This document shows, piece after piece, positions 32,209 through 38,643 of a stretch of 38,643 nucleotides of DNA. Numbering within the stretch: position 1 is the first letter of the stretch; every line of letters begins with the position of its first letter. Below the pieces are notes generated by a model. That model ran no database searches, was not told the DNA's origin, and saw only the letters and a program-made list of their open reading frames with translations. This DNA is from Chryseobacterium sp. ISL-80 (lineage in GTDB: Bacteria; Bacillota; Bacilli; Bacillales; Cytobacillaceae), in the NCBI GenBank assembly GCA_018613055.1, contig JAGGQZ010000021.1, forward strand, positions 1 through 38,643, read 5' to 3'. The translations under genes were made by a program, and so were the position numbers.

Positions 32209-33028
32209 TTTTCTTCCCCCTCCAATTCCAGCGGGTAGAAGCTGCCTGCTTGATTCTTGATGGTGAAATCAGCTCGGCAGTGAGCAGTTCCCTTAGCGTT
32301 TCCCCGCTCAAGTCCCTGTAAAGTTCGCCATTCCGGGTAACCGACACACTCCCTGTTTCCTCAGAAACGACAATTGTGATACTGTCAGTTACTTCACTAA
32401 TTCCGAGGGCGGCCCTGTGCCTTGTCCCCAGCTCCTTCGAAATAAACGGACTCTCTGACAATGGCAAATAACAAGCTGCTGCTGCAACAATGTTTTTCTG
32501 TATGACAACGGCTCCATCATGAAGCGGTGTATTCGGGATAAAAAGGTTAATCAACAGTTCAGAGGATATTCTCGATTGCAGCTGAATGCCTGTTTCTATG
32601 TAATCACTCATTCCTGTTTCTCTTTCAATTGAAATCAATGCCCCGATCCGGCGCTTTGCCATATAATCGGTCGACTTGATAATGGCCTCCACCATCTTTT
32701 CTTCGTCTTCCTCTTCCTGCAGTCCCGATCTGGAGAAGAGCCTGCCTCGGCCAAGCTGCTCGAGTGCCCGACGCAATTCGGGCTGGAAGATGATGATAAT
32801 GGCCAGGAATCCCCAGGTCAATACTTGTTCCATCATCCAGCTGAGCGTATTTAACCCGAAGAAATCACTGACAAACTTTACGATCAGGATGACAAAAATC
32901 CCTTTCAAAAGCTGGACAGCCTTCGTCCCTCGAATAATCGCGATCAACTTATAGATGACGAACCAAACCAGGAGAATGTCAACAATATTAGCTAGATAAT
33001 CCAAGAAATCGAAATCCGCAAACGACAT
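32201..33028 (-). CDS. cdaA: Diadenylate cyclase CdaA
   Basis: A 275-residue membrane-bound DAC-domain enzyme that joins two ATP to give c-di-AMP. Three N-terminal membrane helices lie within about 10-85. The catalytic domain has DGA at 171-173 and RHR at 203-205 (PLHDGAVV, LGTRHRAALG). c-di-AMP controls potassium and osmolyte transport and links to cell-wall homeostasis. The SD for the ATG at 33028 is AGGAAG. It is followed, with an 8-nt overlap, by cdaR and then glmM. Confidence 0.97.
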   Translation of the reverse strand: MSFADFDFLDYLANIVDILLVWFVIYKLIAIIRGTKAVQLLKGIFVILIVKFVSDFFGLNTLSWMMEQVLTWGFLAIIIIFQPELRRALEQLGRGRLFSRSGLQEEEDEEKMVEAIIKSTDYMAKRRIGALISIERETGMSDYIETGIQLQSRISSELLINLFIPNTPLHDGAVVIQKNIVAAAACYLPLSESPFISKELGTRHRAALGISEVTDSITIVVSEETGSVSVTRNGELYRDLSGETLRELLTAELISPSRIKQAASTRWNWRGKKNG

Positions 33029-33390
33029 TGCACTTCCTCCAGTAGTTTAGTAAGGCTCTTTTGCGAAGTTATTCCTCTAGCCTCGAAATGAACCCATTTG
33101 TAAAAGGCTCTTTTCGTACATGTTGTTGCTTTTACACAGTGTAAAAAACCGCTTCTGGGCTTTTACGATATTTCCGCTATCTGATTCGAAAGGATTTTCA
33201 AAAATAGCCACGAATATGTTAGCGCAAGCAACATTAAATGCGAAAAAAGCATTGTAAAAAAGCGGAAGTTGACCAATGCACTTCAGCCTGTATTCTAAGA
33301 TAACTTTCTCATTATACCATAAGGTCAGCTTAAACGAATAATGATGTCAACTGACACTTCGAAGACCCATACATTATAAGATTCATCCTT
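33029..33390. promoter_or_regulatory. Long cdaA leader, about 270 nt, with an extended -10 promoter
   Basis: TGGTATAAT on the minus strand (TATAAT at 33311-33316) is the best promoter for cdaA-cdaR-glmM. It would give a leader of some 275 nt. The stretch has short inverted runs such as TAAAAGGCTCTTTTCG, and AAGGCTCTTTT occurs twice (about 33050 and 33103), but I cannot name a motif. No coding ORF is supported. It may be a dispersed repeat known only from other genomes; unproven here. Confidence 0.45.
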
Positions 33391-33422
33391 AAAAAACAGC
33401 CATTCCTATTGGAATGACTGTT
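33391..33422 (-). terminator. Terminator of rsiW
   Basis: ACAGTCATTCC and GGAATGGCTGT pair (one mismatch/G-U) around AATA, followed by T6. The rsiW stop codon lies inside the stem. Confidence 0.85.
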
Positions 33423-34044
33423 CCTTCTCGTCATTTTCAAATAGATCGGCCGTGTTTTTCACGGTATTTTTAATATGATACCAAATCCATTCGAATACTT
33501 CATTAACTTCTGTTATTTCCCCTGTCACATTGCCCGCTGAAGCCATGTATTTTTCGCCGTTGATGACGGTGACATTCCCCTGAACTTCGCCTTCAATCTT
33601 CACCTTGCCGTTCCTGACTACCACATCACCCTTGACGACTTCCCCTTCAGGTACAATGACGGTGTCATTTTCGACGACCAGATTAGGCTGTTTTGAAACA
33701 GAAAACTGATGGTCCTCGTTCCATGTTGAAAAGATGCTGCCAGTCATCAATGCAATGAATAGTGAAGCAGCTGTCAAAAGCGGATGACTTCTGAACCAGC
33801 GTTGGATTTCTGTCTTCTTCTTCTCTTTTGGCAAGCCGGCCATGACCTTTGACGTAAAATCATCCGGCGCCTGGATATGGGAGGTACTCTGAACAAGGGC
33901 AATCGCCTTGTTCATTTCCCTGAAGTAATCCTGGCAATCTGAACAGCTCTGCAAATGCTCTCTTAAAATCTTTTCGTGTTCTTCCGTAATTTCATCATCT
34001 AAATACTCATGCATATAATCAAAAACCTGTTCGGGACATTTCAA
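33406..34044 (-). CDS. rsiW: Anti-sigma-W factor RsiW
   Basis: A 212-residue single-pass protein. The cytoplasmic N terminus is a zinc-binding anti-sigma domain with His30, Cys34 and Cys37 (HLQSCSDC). A membrane helix follows at about 88-107, then an external domain with a bactofilin-like run (EGEVVKGDVVVRNGKVKIEGEVQGNVTVI). RsiW holds SigW inactive until site-1 and site-2 proteolysis releases it in envelope stress. It is directly downstream of sigW, 16 nt apart, as in other Bacillus. Confidence 0.96.
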   Translation of the reverse strand: MKCPEQVFDYMHEYLDDEITEEHEKILREHLQSCSDCQDYFREMNKAIALVQSTSHIQAPDDFTSKVMAGLPKEKKKTEIQRWFRSHPLLTAASLFIALMTGSIFSTWNEDHQFSVSKQPNLVVENDTVIVPEGEVVKGDVVVRNGKVKIEGEVQGNVTVINGEKYMASAGNVTGEITEVNEVFEWIWYHIKNTVKNTADLFENDEKEQSFQ

Positions 34045-34060
34045 TTTCTTTCACCTCACC

Positions 34061-34624
34061 TTATACGTGTCGCAACTGCTGCCTTAATGCCTCTCTGCCT
34101 CGATGGATCCTGGTCTTCACCGTTCCAAGCGGCAAATCCAGGATTTCACTGATCTCATTCAGGCTGAGCTCCTCAATATACTTTAATACGATGACCGATC
34201 TGTATTTATCGGGTAGTTTTGAAATTTCTTTTTGAATTGTGTCATGCAATTCGATACTTTCTACCTCATCCTCTGGCAAAGGAGTATCAGATGGAACCTG
34301 TGAGTACATCGTCAGGCCTTCCGTTCCTGGCACCTCTGCATCAAGAAAATAATCTGGTTTCTTTTTGCGAATCCGGTCAATGCAAAGATTGGTCGCAATC
34401 CTGTACAGCCATGTTGAAAACTTCAGGTTTTGATTGAAGCTGTTAATATTGATATATGCGCGGATGAAAGCCTCCTGTGCAATATCCTCTGCCTCATGCC
34501 GATTCCCGAGCATACGGTAGCAAAGCTGGAATACCTTGTCCTTGTACACTTCAACAATCTCTCCATAGGCATTCTGGTCTCCCTTGATCACCTGTTTTAT
34601 TCTGTGCTTTACGATTGTTTCCAT
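34061..34624 (-). CDS. sigW: ECF sigma factor SigW
   Basis: A 187-residue group IV sigma factor. Region 2 has YRMLGNRHEAEDIAQEAFIRAY and FSTWLYRIATNLCIDRIRKKKP; region 4 has LPDKYRSVIVLKYIEELSLNEISEILDLPLGTVKTRIHRGREALRQ. It drives genes for resistance to cell-wall-active and membrane-active compounds from TGAAAC/CGTA promoters. GGAGGTAA precedes the ATG at 34624, and its own ECF promoter lies just upstream, so it should be autoregulated. The downstream partner is rsiW. Confidence 0.97.
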   Translation of the reverse strand: METIVKHRIKQVIKGDQNAYGEIVEVYKDKVFQLCYRMLGNRHEAEDIAQEAFIRAYININSFNQNLKFSTWLYRIATNLCIDRIRKKKPDYFLDAEVPGTEGLTMYSQVPSDTPLPEDEVESIELHDTIQKEISKLPDKYRSVIVLKYIEELSLNEISEILDLPLGTVKTRIHRGREALRQQLRHV

Positions 34625-34659
34625 TATTTTACCTCCGCGCTTCCTGCGGCTAATCGATA

Positions 34660-34686
34660 TACGAATCGATTCCGTAAAAGGTTTCG
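34660..34686 (-). promoter_or_regulatory. Autoregulated SigW promoter
   Basis: CGAAAC (34681-34686), a 17-nt spacer and CGTA (34660-34663) on the minus strand, 36 nt upstream of sigW. This is close to the sigW promoter known in B. subtilis (TGAAAC-N16/17-CGTA). Confidence 0.85.
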
Positions 34687-34808
34687 TTTTTTTTTATAAA
34701 AATTTTATTTATGTATGTAATTATGTCTATTCCGTTTAAACAGACTTTTTTCGGCAAAAAAAGCTAAAAAACTTACTATGTTAATATTAACAAATTTTTA
34801 CCAGTTTG

Positions 34809-34834
34809 GTTTAAAAAGTTTTGGTCCGGGGTAT
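34809..34834 (+). promoter_or_regulatory. SigB-type promoter of the Spo0E-like gene
   Basis: GTTTAA (34809-34814), 14 nt, then GGGTAT (34829-34834), an exact match to the consensus GTTTAA-N12-15-GGGTAT. The start site would be near 34842, about 30 nt before the ATG. Confidence 0.85.
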
Positions 34835-34873
34835 AAAAGGACTATATTTAATGAAAGCGAGGAATAAAGATCA

Positions 34874-35044
34874 ATGTGTGCAGAAACGCTGTTGAAGGAT
34901 ATAGAAAATTGCCGTAAAGAAATGGTTGAACTAGCTGCAAGAACCTCGCTGTCAAACCAAAGGGTGGTAGACATCAGCACAAAACTCGACCATTTACTAA
35001 ATAAATATTATCACTTATCCTCAAAAAAGCCAGTTCTATATTAA
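34874..35044 (+). CDS. Spo0E-family aspartyl-phosphate phosphatase
   Basis: A 56-residue protein with the Spo0E/YisI signature: two helices carrying LKDIENCRKEMVELAART and VVDISTKLDHLLNKYY, with the essential SxxxD (Ser35 to Asp39, STKLD). Such proteins remove phosphate from Spo0A~P and so delay sporulation. AGGAA lies 10 nt before the ATG. It is transcribed away from sigW, has its own SigB promoter and shares a bidirectional terminator with arginase. Confidence 0.9.
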   Translation: MCAETLLKDIENCRKEMVELAARTSLSNQRVVDISTKLDHLLNKYYHLSSKKPVLY

Positions 35045-35049
35045 TGATA

Positions 35050-35092
35050 AAGAGCAGCAGCCATAACAGGGCCGCTGCTCATATTTTTTTGT
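35050..35092. terminator. Bidirectional terminator between the Spo0E-like gene and arginase
   Basis: GAGCAGC-GCC and GGC-GCTGCTC pair and are followed by ATATTTTTTT on the plus strand. Confidence 0.8.
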
Positions 35093-35129
35093 TTAACCAT
35101 CTCATTCTATTCTTTTTTCAAGGCTTTGA

Positions 35130-36026
35130 TTACAAAAGTTTCTCGCCAAATAAAGAACCCATTAGCGCAACCGCCGCGACAGCCGTCTTGTTCTTTTCAT
35201 CAAGGATCGGATTCACTTCAACGAATTCCGCAGAAGTAATGATTTTCGCTTCTGCCAGCATCTCCATTGCCAGGTGGCTTTCACGATAGCTGATGCCCCC
35301 GGTCACAGGAGTCCCGACCCCAGGAGCATCAGTTGGGTCCAGTCCATCGAGATCAAGTGAAAGATGGACACCATCTGTTTTATCTTTAAGGTAATTGACC
35401 GTTTCCTCAATGACAGCAGCCATTCCTAAGCGATCAATCTCGTGCATGGTGAACACCTTGATACCCATTTCCTTGATCAAGTCCTTCTCCCCATCATCCA
35501 ATGCACGCGCGCCAATAATGACAATATTCTCAGGCTTCACCTTAGGGGCATACCCTCCTATTTGCGTCAGCATGTCGTGCCCCAAACCAAGGCTTGCAGC
35601 AAGTGGCATACCATGGATATTTCCAGACGGCGATGTTTCCGCCGTATTCAAGTCTCCATGCGCATCATACCAGATCACACCAAGATTCTTATAATGCTTG
35701 GACACACCAGCCAATGTCCCAATCGCAATGCTATGGTCACCACCCAAAACAAGCGGAAAAGACTGCGATTCTATAATCTTATCTACTTCATCAGCAAGCA
35801 GGCTATTCTTTTCCGCCACCAGCTCAAGATTGCGAAGATTGCTGTTAGGATCAATCTTCACCTCAGGCCTGCCAACTGCAATATCACCCAAATCTTCTAT
35901 CTCATCAAAAAGCACTCTTAATCTCTCATTGATACCAGCATAACGGATCGCACTCGGGCCCATGTCAACTCCCCTTCTCATCTGACCCAAATCCATCGGC
36001 ATCCCGATAATCGAAAGTTTCCTCAT
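35130..36026 (-). CDS. rocF: Arginase
   Basis: A 298-residue ureohydrolase that splits arginine into ornithine and urea. The manganese-binding motifs are GGDHS (95-99), DAHGD (121-125) and SLDLDGLDP, with the HGMP-like IHGM at 137-140. The frame is open to 36080, but AAGGGGGAG is spaced correctly for the ATG at 36026, and this length matches Bacillus RocF. It is the single catabolic gene in the region; in several Bacillus it lies next to sigW as here. A cre-like sequence is upstream. Confidence 0.96.
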   Translation of the reverse strand: MRKLSIIGMPMDLGQMRRGVDMGPSAIRYAGINERLRVLFDEIEDLGDIAVGRPEVKIDPNSNLRNLELVAEKNSLLADEVDKIIESQSFPLVLGGDHSIAIGTLAGVSKHYKNLGVIWYDAHGDLNTAETSPSGNIHGMPLAASLGLGHDMLTQIGGYAPKVKPENIVIIGARALDDGEKDLIKEMGIKVFTMHEIDRLGMAAVIEETVNYLKDKTDGVHLSLDLDGLDPTDAPGVGTPVTGGISYRESHLAMEMLAEAKIITSAEFVEVNPILDEKNKTAVAAVALMGSLFGEKLL

Positions 36027-36065
36027 TCCAGACTCCCCCTTGCTTTCTCTCATCTCTCCCCCTAT

Positions 36066-36079
36066 TTTAAACGCTTTCA
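36066..36079 (-). promoter_or_regulatory. cre-like CcpA site upstream of arginase
   Basis: TGAAAGCGTTTAAA on the minus strand resembles the catabolite-response element (TGWAANCGNTNWCA). It lies 40 nt upstream of the arginase ATG. It differs from the consensus at its 3' end. Confidence 0.4.
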
Positions 36080-36184
36080 TTACGATGACTCAACCGGACA
36101 ATTTTATGAATATATATACGGTTTTGAATAGATAGAATTTATGGAATGGTTTAGTGAAGGGGCTGTGAGAATCATGGAGGCTTT

Positions 36185-36756
36185 TTGACAGCTTTGGGTG
36201 CTTTACCTGTGGTGCTGTCAAAATAATGGGGGGTTCTTGACAGCTTTGGCTGCTTTTCCTGTGGTGCTGTCAAAATTATAGTGGTTTCTTGACAGCTTTG
36301 GCTGCTTCTACTGCAAACTTGTCAAAATAACAGCGGATTCTTGACAGCTTTAGCTGCTTCTACTGGAAACTTGTCAAAATAACGGTGGTTTCTTGACAGC
36401 TTTAGCTGCTTCTACTGCAAACTTGTCAAAATAACGGTGGTTTCTTGACAGCTTTAGCTGCTTCTACTGCAAACTTGTCAAAATAACGGTGGTTTCTTGA
36501 CAGCTTTAGCTGCTTCTACCGCAAAGCTGTCAAAATATCGGTGGTTTCTTGACAGCTTTGGCTGCTTCTACCGCAATGCTGTCAAAATATCGGTGGTTTC
36601 TTGACAGCTTTGACTGCTTCTACCGCAAAGCTGTCAAAATAACGAGGGTTTTTTTAAAGGTTTGGATCCTTCTACCGCAAACCTGTCCGAACTCAGTGTT
36701 ACTTCGGACAGCTTTAATGGAATATGTAGTAAACCTGTCCAAATCCAGGGTAACTT
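36185..36756. repeat. 52-bp tandem repeat array, 11 units
   Basis: TTGACAG recurs exactly every 52 bp at 36185, 36237, 36289, 36341, 36393, 36445, 36497, 36549 and 36601, with two degenerate units at 36653 and 36705. Units 5 and 6 are identical. Each carries an inverted repeat, TTGACAGC near the start and GCTGTCAA (or CTTGTCAA) near position 30-37. In the last unit the arms read GGACAG and CTGTCC, a matched change. No open frame or gene is supported in 36080-36849; the array lies between arginase and the rRNA/tRNA operon terminator. Confidence 0.95.
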
Positions 36757-36849
36757 ATGACTGCTTCAGCCTCTCTTCCTTCTAAATACTACGCTAACAG
36801 CTGTAACAGTTACTGTAAGATAAGCATTACAATACTAGTAGGGAGAATT

Positions 36850-36883
36850 AAAAAAAGTCATAAACCCGAATGGATTTATGACT
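36850..36883 (-). terminator. Terminator of the rRNA-tRNA operon
   Basis: AGTCATAAATCC and GGGTTTATGACT pair around ATTC and are followed by T7 on the minus strand, just after tRNA-Ala. Confidence 0.88.
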
Positions 36884-36909
36884 GAAATGGTATTTATGTA
36901 GTGTGATGG

Positions 36910-36982
36910 TGGAGCCTAGCGGGATCGAACCGCTGACCTCCTGCGTGCAAGGCAGGCGCTCTCCCAGCTGAGCTAAGGCCCC
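36910..36982 (-). tRNA. tRNA-Ala (TGC)
   Basis: Cloverleaf with 7-bp acceptor GGGGCCT/AGGCTCC, D-arm AGCTCAGCTGGGAGAGC, anticodon TGC and GGTTCGATCCC T-arm. The CCA end is not encoded. Confidence 0.97.
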
Positions 36983-36985
36983 ATT

Positions 36986-37060
36986 TGGAGCGGAAGACGG
37001 GATTCGAACCCGCGACCCCAACCTTGGCAAGGTTGTATTCTACCACTGAACTACTTCCGC
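36986..37060 (-). tRNA. tRNA-Gly (GCC)
   Basis: Acceptor GCGGAAG/CTTCCGC, anticodon GCC, T-arm GGGTTCGAATCCC, encoded CCA. Confidence 0.97.
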
Positions 37061-37079
37061 ATGATTTTATTATATAGGT

Positions 37080-37122
37080 AAGACCCCTAAAAATAAAGTA
37101 CAAGTTCATTCTTAGGGGCCTT
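37080..37122 (-). other. Inverted repeat between tRNA-Gly and tRNA-Lys
   Basis: GGCCCCTAA and TTAGGGGTC on the minus strand pair around 24 nt. No T-run follows; a possible processing or attenuation signal inside the tRNA operon. Confidence 0.4.
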
Positions 37123-37130
37123 GACATGAG

Positions 37131-37203
37131 TGAGCCATGAAGGACTCGAACCTTCGACCCTCTGATTAAAAGTCAGATGCTCTACCGACTGAGCTAATGG
37201 CTC
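37131..37203 (-). tRNA. tRNA-Lys (TTT)
   Basis: Acceptor GAGCCAT/ATGGCTC, anticodon TTT, T-arm GGTTCGAGTCC; CCA not encoded. Its first 26 nt recur at 37331-37356. Confidence 0.97.
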
Positions 37204-37330
37204 CCAATATTGTAGATCTACCAAGTTGAGATCACTCGGTTAAGGAATGTTATCGCATCTGCGATGCTCGAAAGCCCTTACGGTCTTTCTCGCAAGTTGC
37301 CGCAGAAGCAACTCCAAGGAGTGAGCAACT

Positions 37331-37356
37331 TGCTCTACCGACTGAGCTAATGGCTC
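37331..37356 (-). pseudogene. tRNA-Lys 5'-half fragment
   Basis: 26 nt identical to the first 26 nt of tRNA-Lys (acceptor 5' strand and D-arm, GAGCCATTAGC...GTAGAGCA). What follows cannot complete an anticodon arm. The 127 nt between the fragment and the true gene hold an inverted repeat, GCAAGTTGC/GCAACTTGC, and no gene. Confidence 0.85.
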
Positions 37357-37421
37357 ATAGGATATAATCTATCCTATTCATTGTCTCTTAAGCATCCTGA
37401 ATGCAAAAAAGAAAATAAAAA

Positions 37422-37496
37422 TGGCTGGGCTAGCTGGATTCGAACCAACGCATGACGGAGTCAAAGTCCGTTGCCTTACCGCTTGGCTATAGCCCA
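37422..37496 (-). tRNA. tRNA-Gln (TTG)
   Basis: Acceptor TGGGCTA/TAGCCCA, anticodon TTG, T-arm GGTTCGAATCC, encoded CCA. Confidence 0.97.
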
Positions 37497-37550
37497 ATGA
37501 AAAAATAAAAAGGACATTAGTAGCTTGTCCAATTTTAATATGTATTAAAG

Positions 37551-37635
37551 TGGTGGAGGGGGACGGATTCGAACCGCCGAACCCTGAGGGAGCGGATTTA
37601 CAGTCCGCCGCGTTTAGCCACTTCGCTACCCCTCC
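37551..37635 (-). tRNA. tRNA-Tyr (GTA)
   Basis: 85 nt with a long variable arm (class II), acceptor GGAGGGG, anticodon GTA, encoded CCA. Confidence 0.97.
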
Positions 37636-37644
37636 ACAAAAAAG

Positions 37645-37720
<76 letters not shown>

Positions 37721-37731
37721 ACTAAAATAAA

Positions 37732-37807
37732 TGGTGGAGGATGACGGGATCGAACCGCCGACCCTCTGCTTGTAAGGCAGATGCTCTCCCAGCTGAGCTA
37801 ATCCTCC
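37732..37807 (-). tRNA. tRNA-Val (TAC)
   Basis: Acceptor GGAGGAT/ATCCTCC, anticodon TAC, encoded CCA. Confidence 0.97.
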
Positions 37808-37833
37808 ATTGCTATGTTACTTGTTAAAGTTAA

Positions 37834-37908
37834 TGGTGACCCCTACGGGATTCGAACCCGTGTTACCGCCGTGAAAGGGCGGTGTCTTAACCGCTTGACC
37901 AAGGGGCC
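37834..37908 (-). tRNA. tRNA-Glu (TTC)
   Basis: Acceptor GGCCCCT/AGGGGTC (one G-U), anticodon TTC, encoded CCA. Confidence 0.97.
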
Positions 37909-37926
37909 ATATTATAGTATTTTCAG

Positions 37927-37999
37927 AGCTTCCAAGCGGGCTCGAACCGCTGACCTCTTCCTTACCATGGAAGTGCTCTACCTGCTGAGCTATGGAAGC
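37927..37999 (-). tRNA. tRNA-Thr (GGT)
   Basis: Acceptor GCTTCCA/TGGAAGC, anticodon loop ATGGTAA giving anticodon GGT; CCA not encoded. Second threonine tRNA of the cluster. Confidence 0.95.
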
Positions 38000-38043
38000 A
38001 TGTATTGCTGCCAGCTCAAATGACTTTCGTCATTTAGAGATAA

Positions 38044-38118
38044 TGGCTCCGCAGGTAGGATTCGAACCTACGACCGCTCGGTTAACAGCCGAGTGCTCTA
38101 CCACTGAGCTACTGCGGA
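38044..38118 (-). tRNA. tRNA-Asn (GTT)
   Basis: Acceptor TCCGCAG/CTGCGGA, anticodon GTT, encoded CCA. First tRNA after 5S rRNA in the direction of transcription. Confidence 0.97.
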
Positions 38119-38197
38119 ATAGTGGTAATTTAACATAACTCTTGCAGATGATTCGAATGCCTCACCTTAGGAATTTGTCCAAGATGAATGCATTTTT

Positions 38198-38313
<116 letters not shown>

Positions 38314-38440
38314 CAATTGTAAAGAACAATATTTATTATACTGTCTTTTATGCATTTTTCAAGAGAATTTTTAAGAAATCTTTATTCCCTCAAAACTAGA
38401 TAATGTGTAAGAAGAAAACAAGGGAAACGAGTAATCATTT

Positions 38441-38643
<203 letters not shown>

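Noticed and set aside
36185-36756. CRISPR array
   Set aside because: Units are 52 bp head-to-tail with no unique spacers between them, and no cas gene is in the window.
36549-36785. 78-residue frame inside the 52-bp array
   Set aside because: It exists only because 52-bp units shift frame regularly; it has no start signal and ends in degenerate repeat.

Overview
The window looks like chromosomal DNA of a spore-forming member of the Bacillaceae (Bacillus/Mesobacillus-like). The evidence is the order sigW-rsiW-cdaA-cdaR-glmM-(glmS ribozyme)-glmS, a Spo0E-type phosphatase, a KinB-like orphan histidine kinase, ECF (SigW/SigM) and SigB promoter motifs, and an rRNA operon followed by ten tRNA genes. 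Genus-level placement is inference only.

Layout, left to right. (1) 1-125: end of a 52-bp tandem repeat array. (2) 152-4373, minus strand: a vitamin B12 operon led by a cobalamin riboswitch and terminator: btuF, btuC, a btuD-cbiZ fusion and a VOC-fold gene. (3) 4417-9350: an unknown protein, rodA with a SigM-like promoter and a coupled acetyltransferase, a TSUP permease and a DedA protein. (4) 9472-10776: an ftsZ that is not beside ftsA. (5) 11032-13559: an AT-rich minus-strand run of small lipoproteins, a GNAT acetyltransferase and hypotheticals. (6) 13817-16890: a membrane protein of the CmpX/conserved-TM-helix type, a CarD-like regulator and a MarR regulator. (7) 17040-20602: a small membrane protein, a class II aldolase with a methylthioribose-kinase homologue (5-deoxysugar salvage, isomerase gene absent here), and a KinB-like kinase. 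(8) 20729-21757: a candidate small RNA, a cold-shock gene and a 57-residue ORF. (9) 22034-26038: a secreted M14 peptidase, a secreted CocE-type hydrolase, a PepSY protein and a degenerate tyrosine phosphatase. (10) 26112-26972: fluoride riboswitch with two fluC genes. (11) 27116-36026: the cell-wall precursor and envelope-stress block (glmS, glmM, cdaR, cdaA, rsiW, sigW), a small plus-strand Spo0E gene with a near-perfect SigB promoter, and arginase. (12) 36185-36756: a second 52-bp tandem array. (13) 36850-38643: terminator, ten tRNAs, 5S rRNA and the 3' end of 23S rRNA, all minus strand.

How the parts work together. The B12 genes import and remodel corrinoids under riboswitch control. GlmS and GlmM make glucosamine-1-phosphate for peptidoglycan; CdaA makes c-di-AMP and CdaR modulates it; SigW/RsiW respond to envelope stress. 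The fluoride and B12 switches and the glmS ribozyme give three RNA-controlled units in 39 kb.

The least explained signals are the two 52-bp arrays, whose units share the same length and an internal inverted repeat although their sequences differ; two families of dispersed palindromic elements; a possible 54-nt RNA; a duplicated 5' half of tRNA-Lys; the ftsZ outside its usual cluster; and a phosphatase-like protein with Asp in place of the catalytic Cys.
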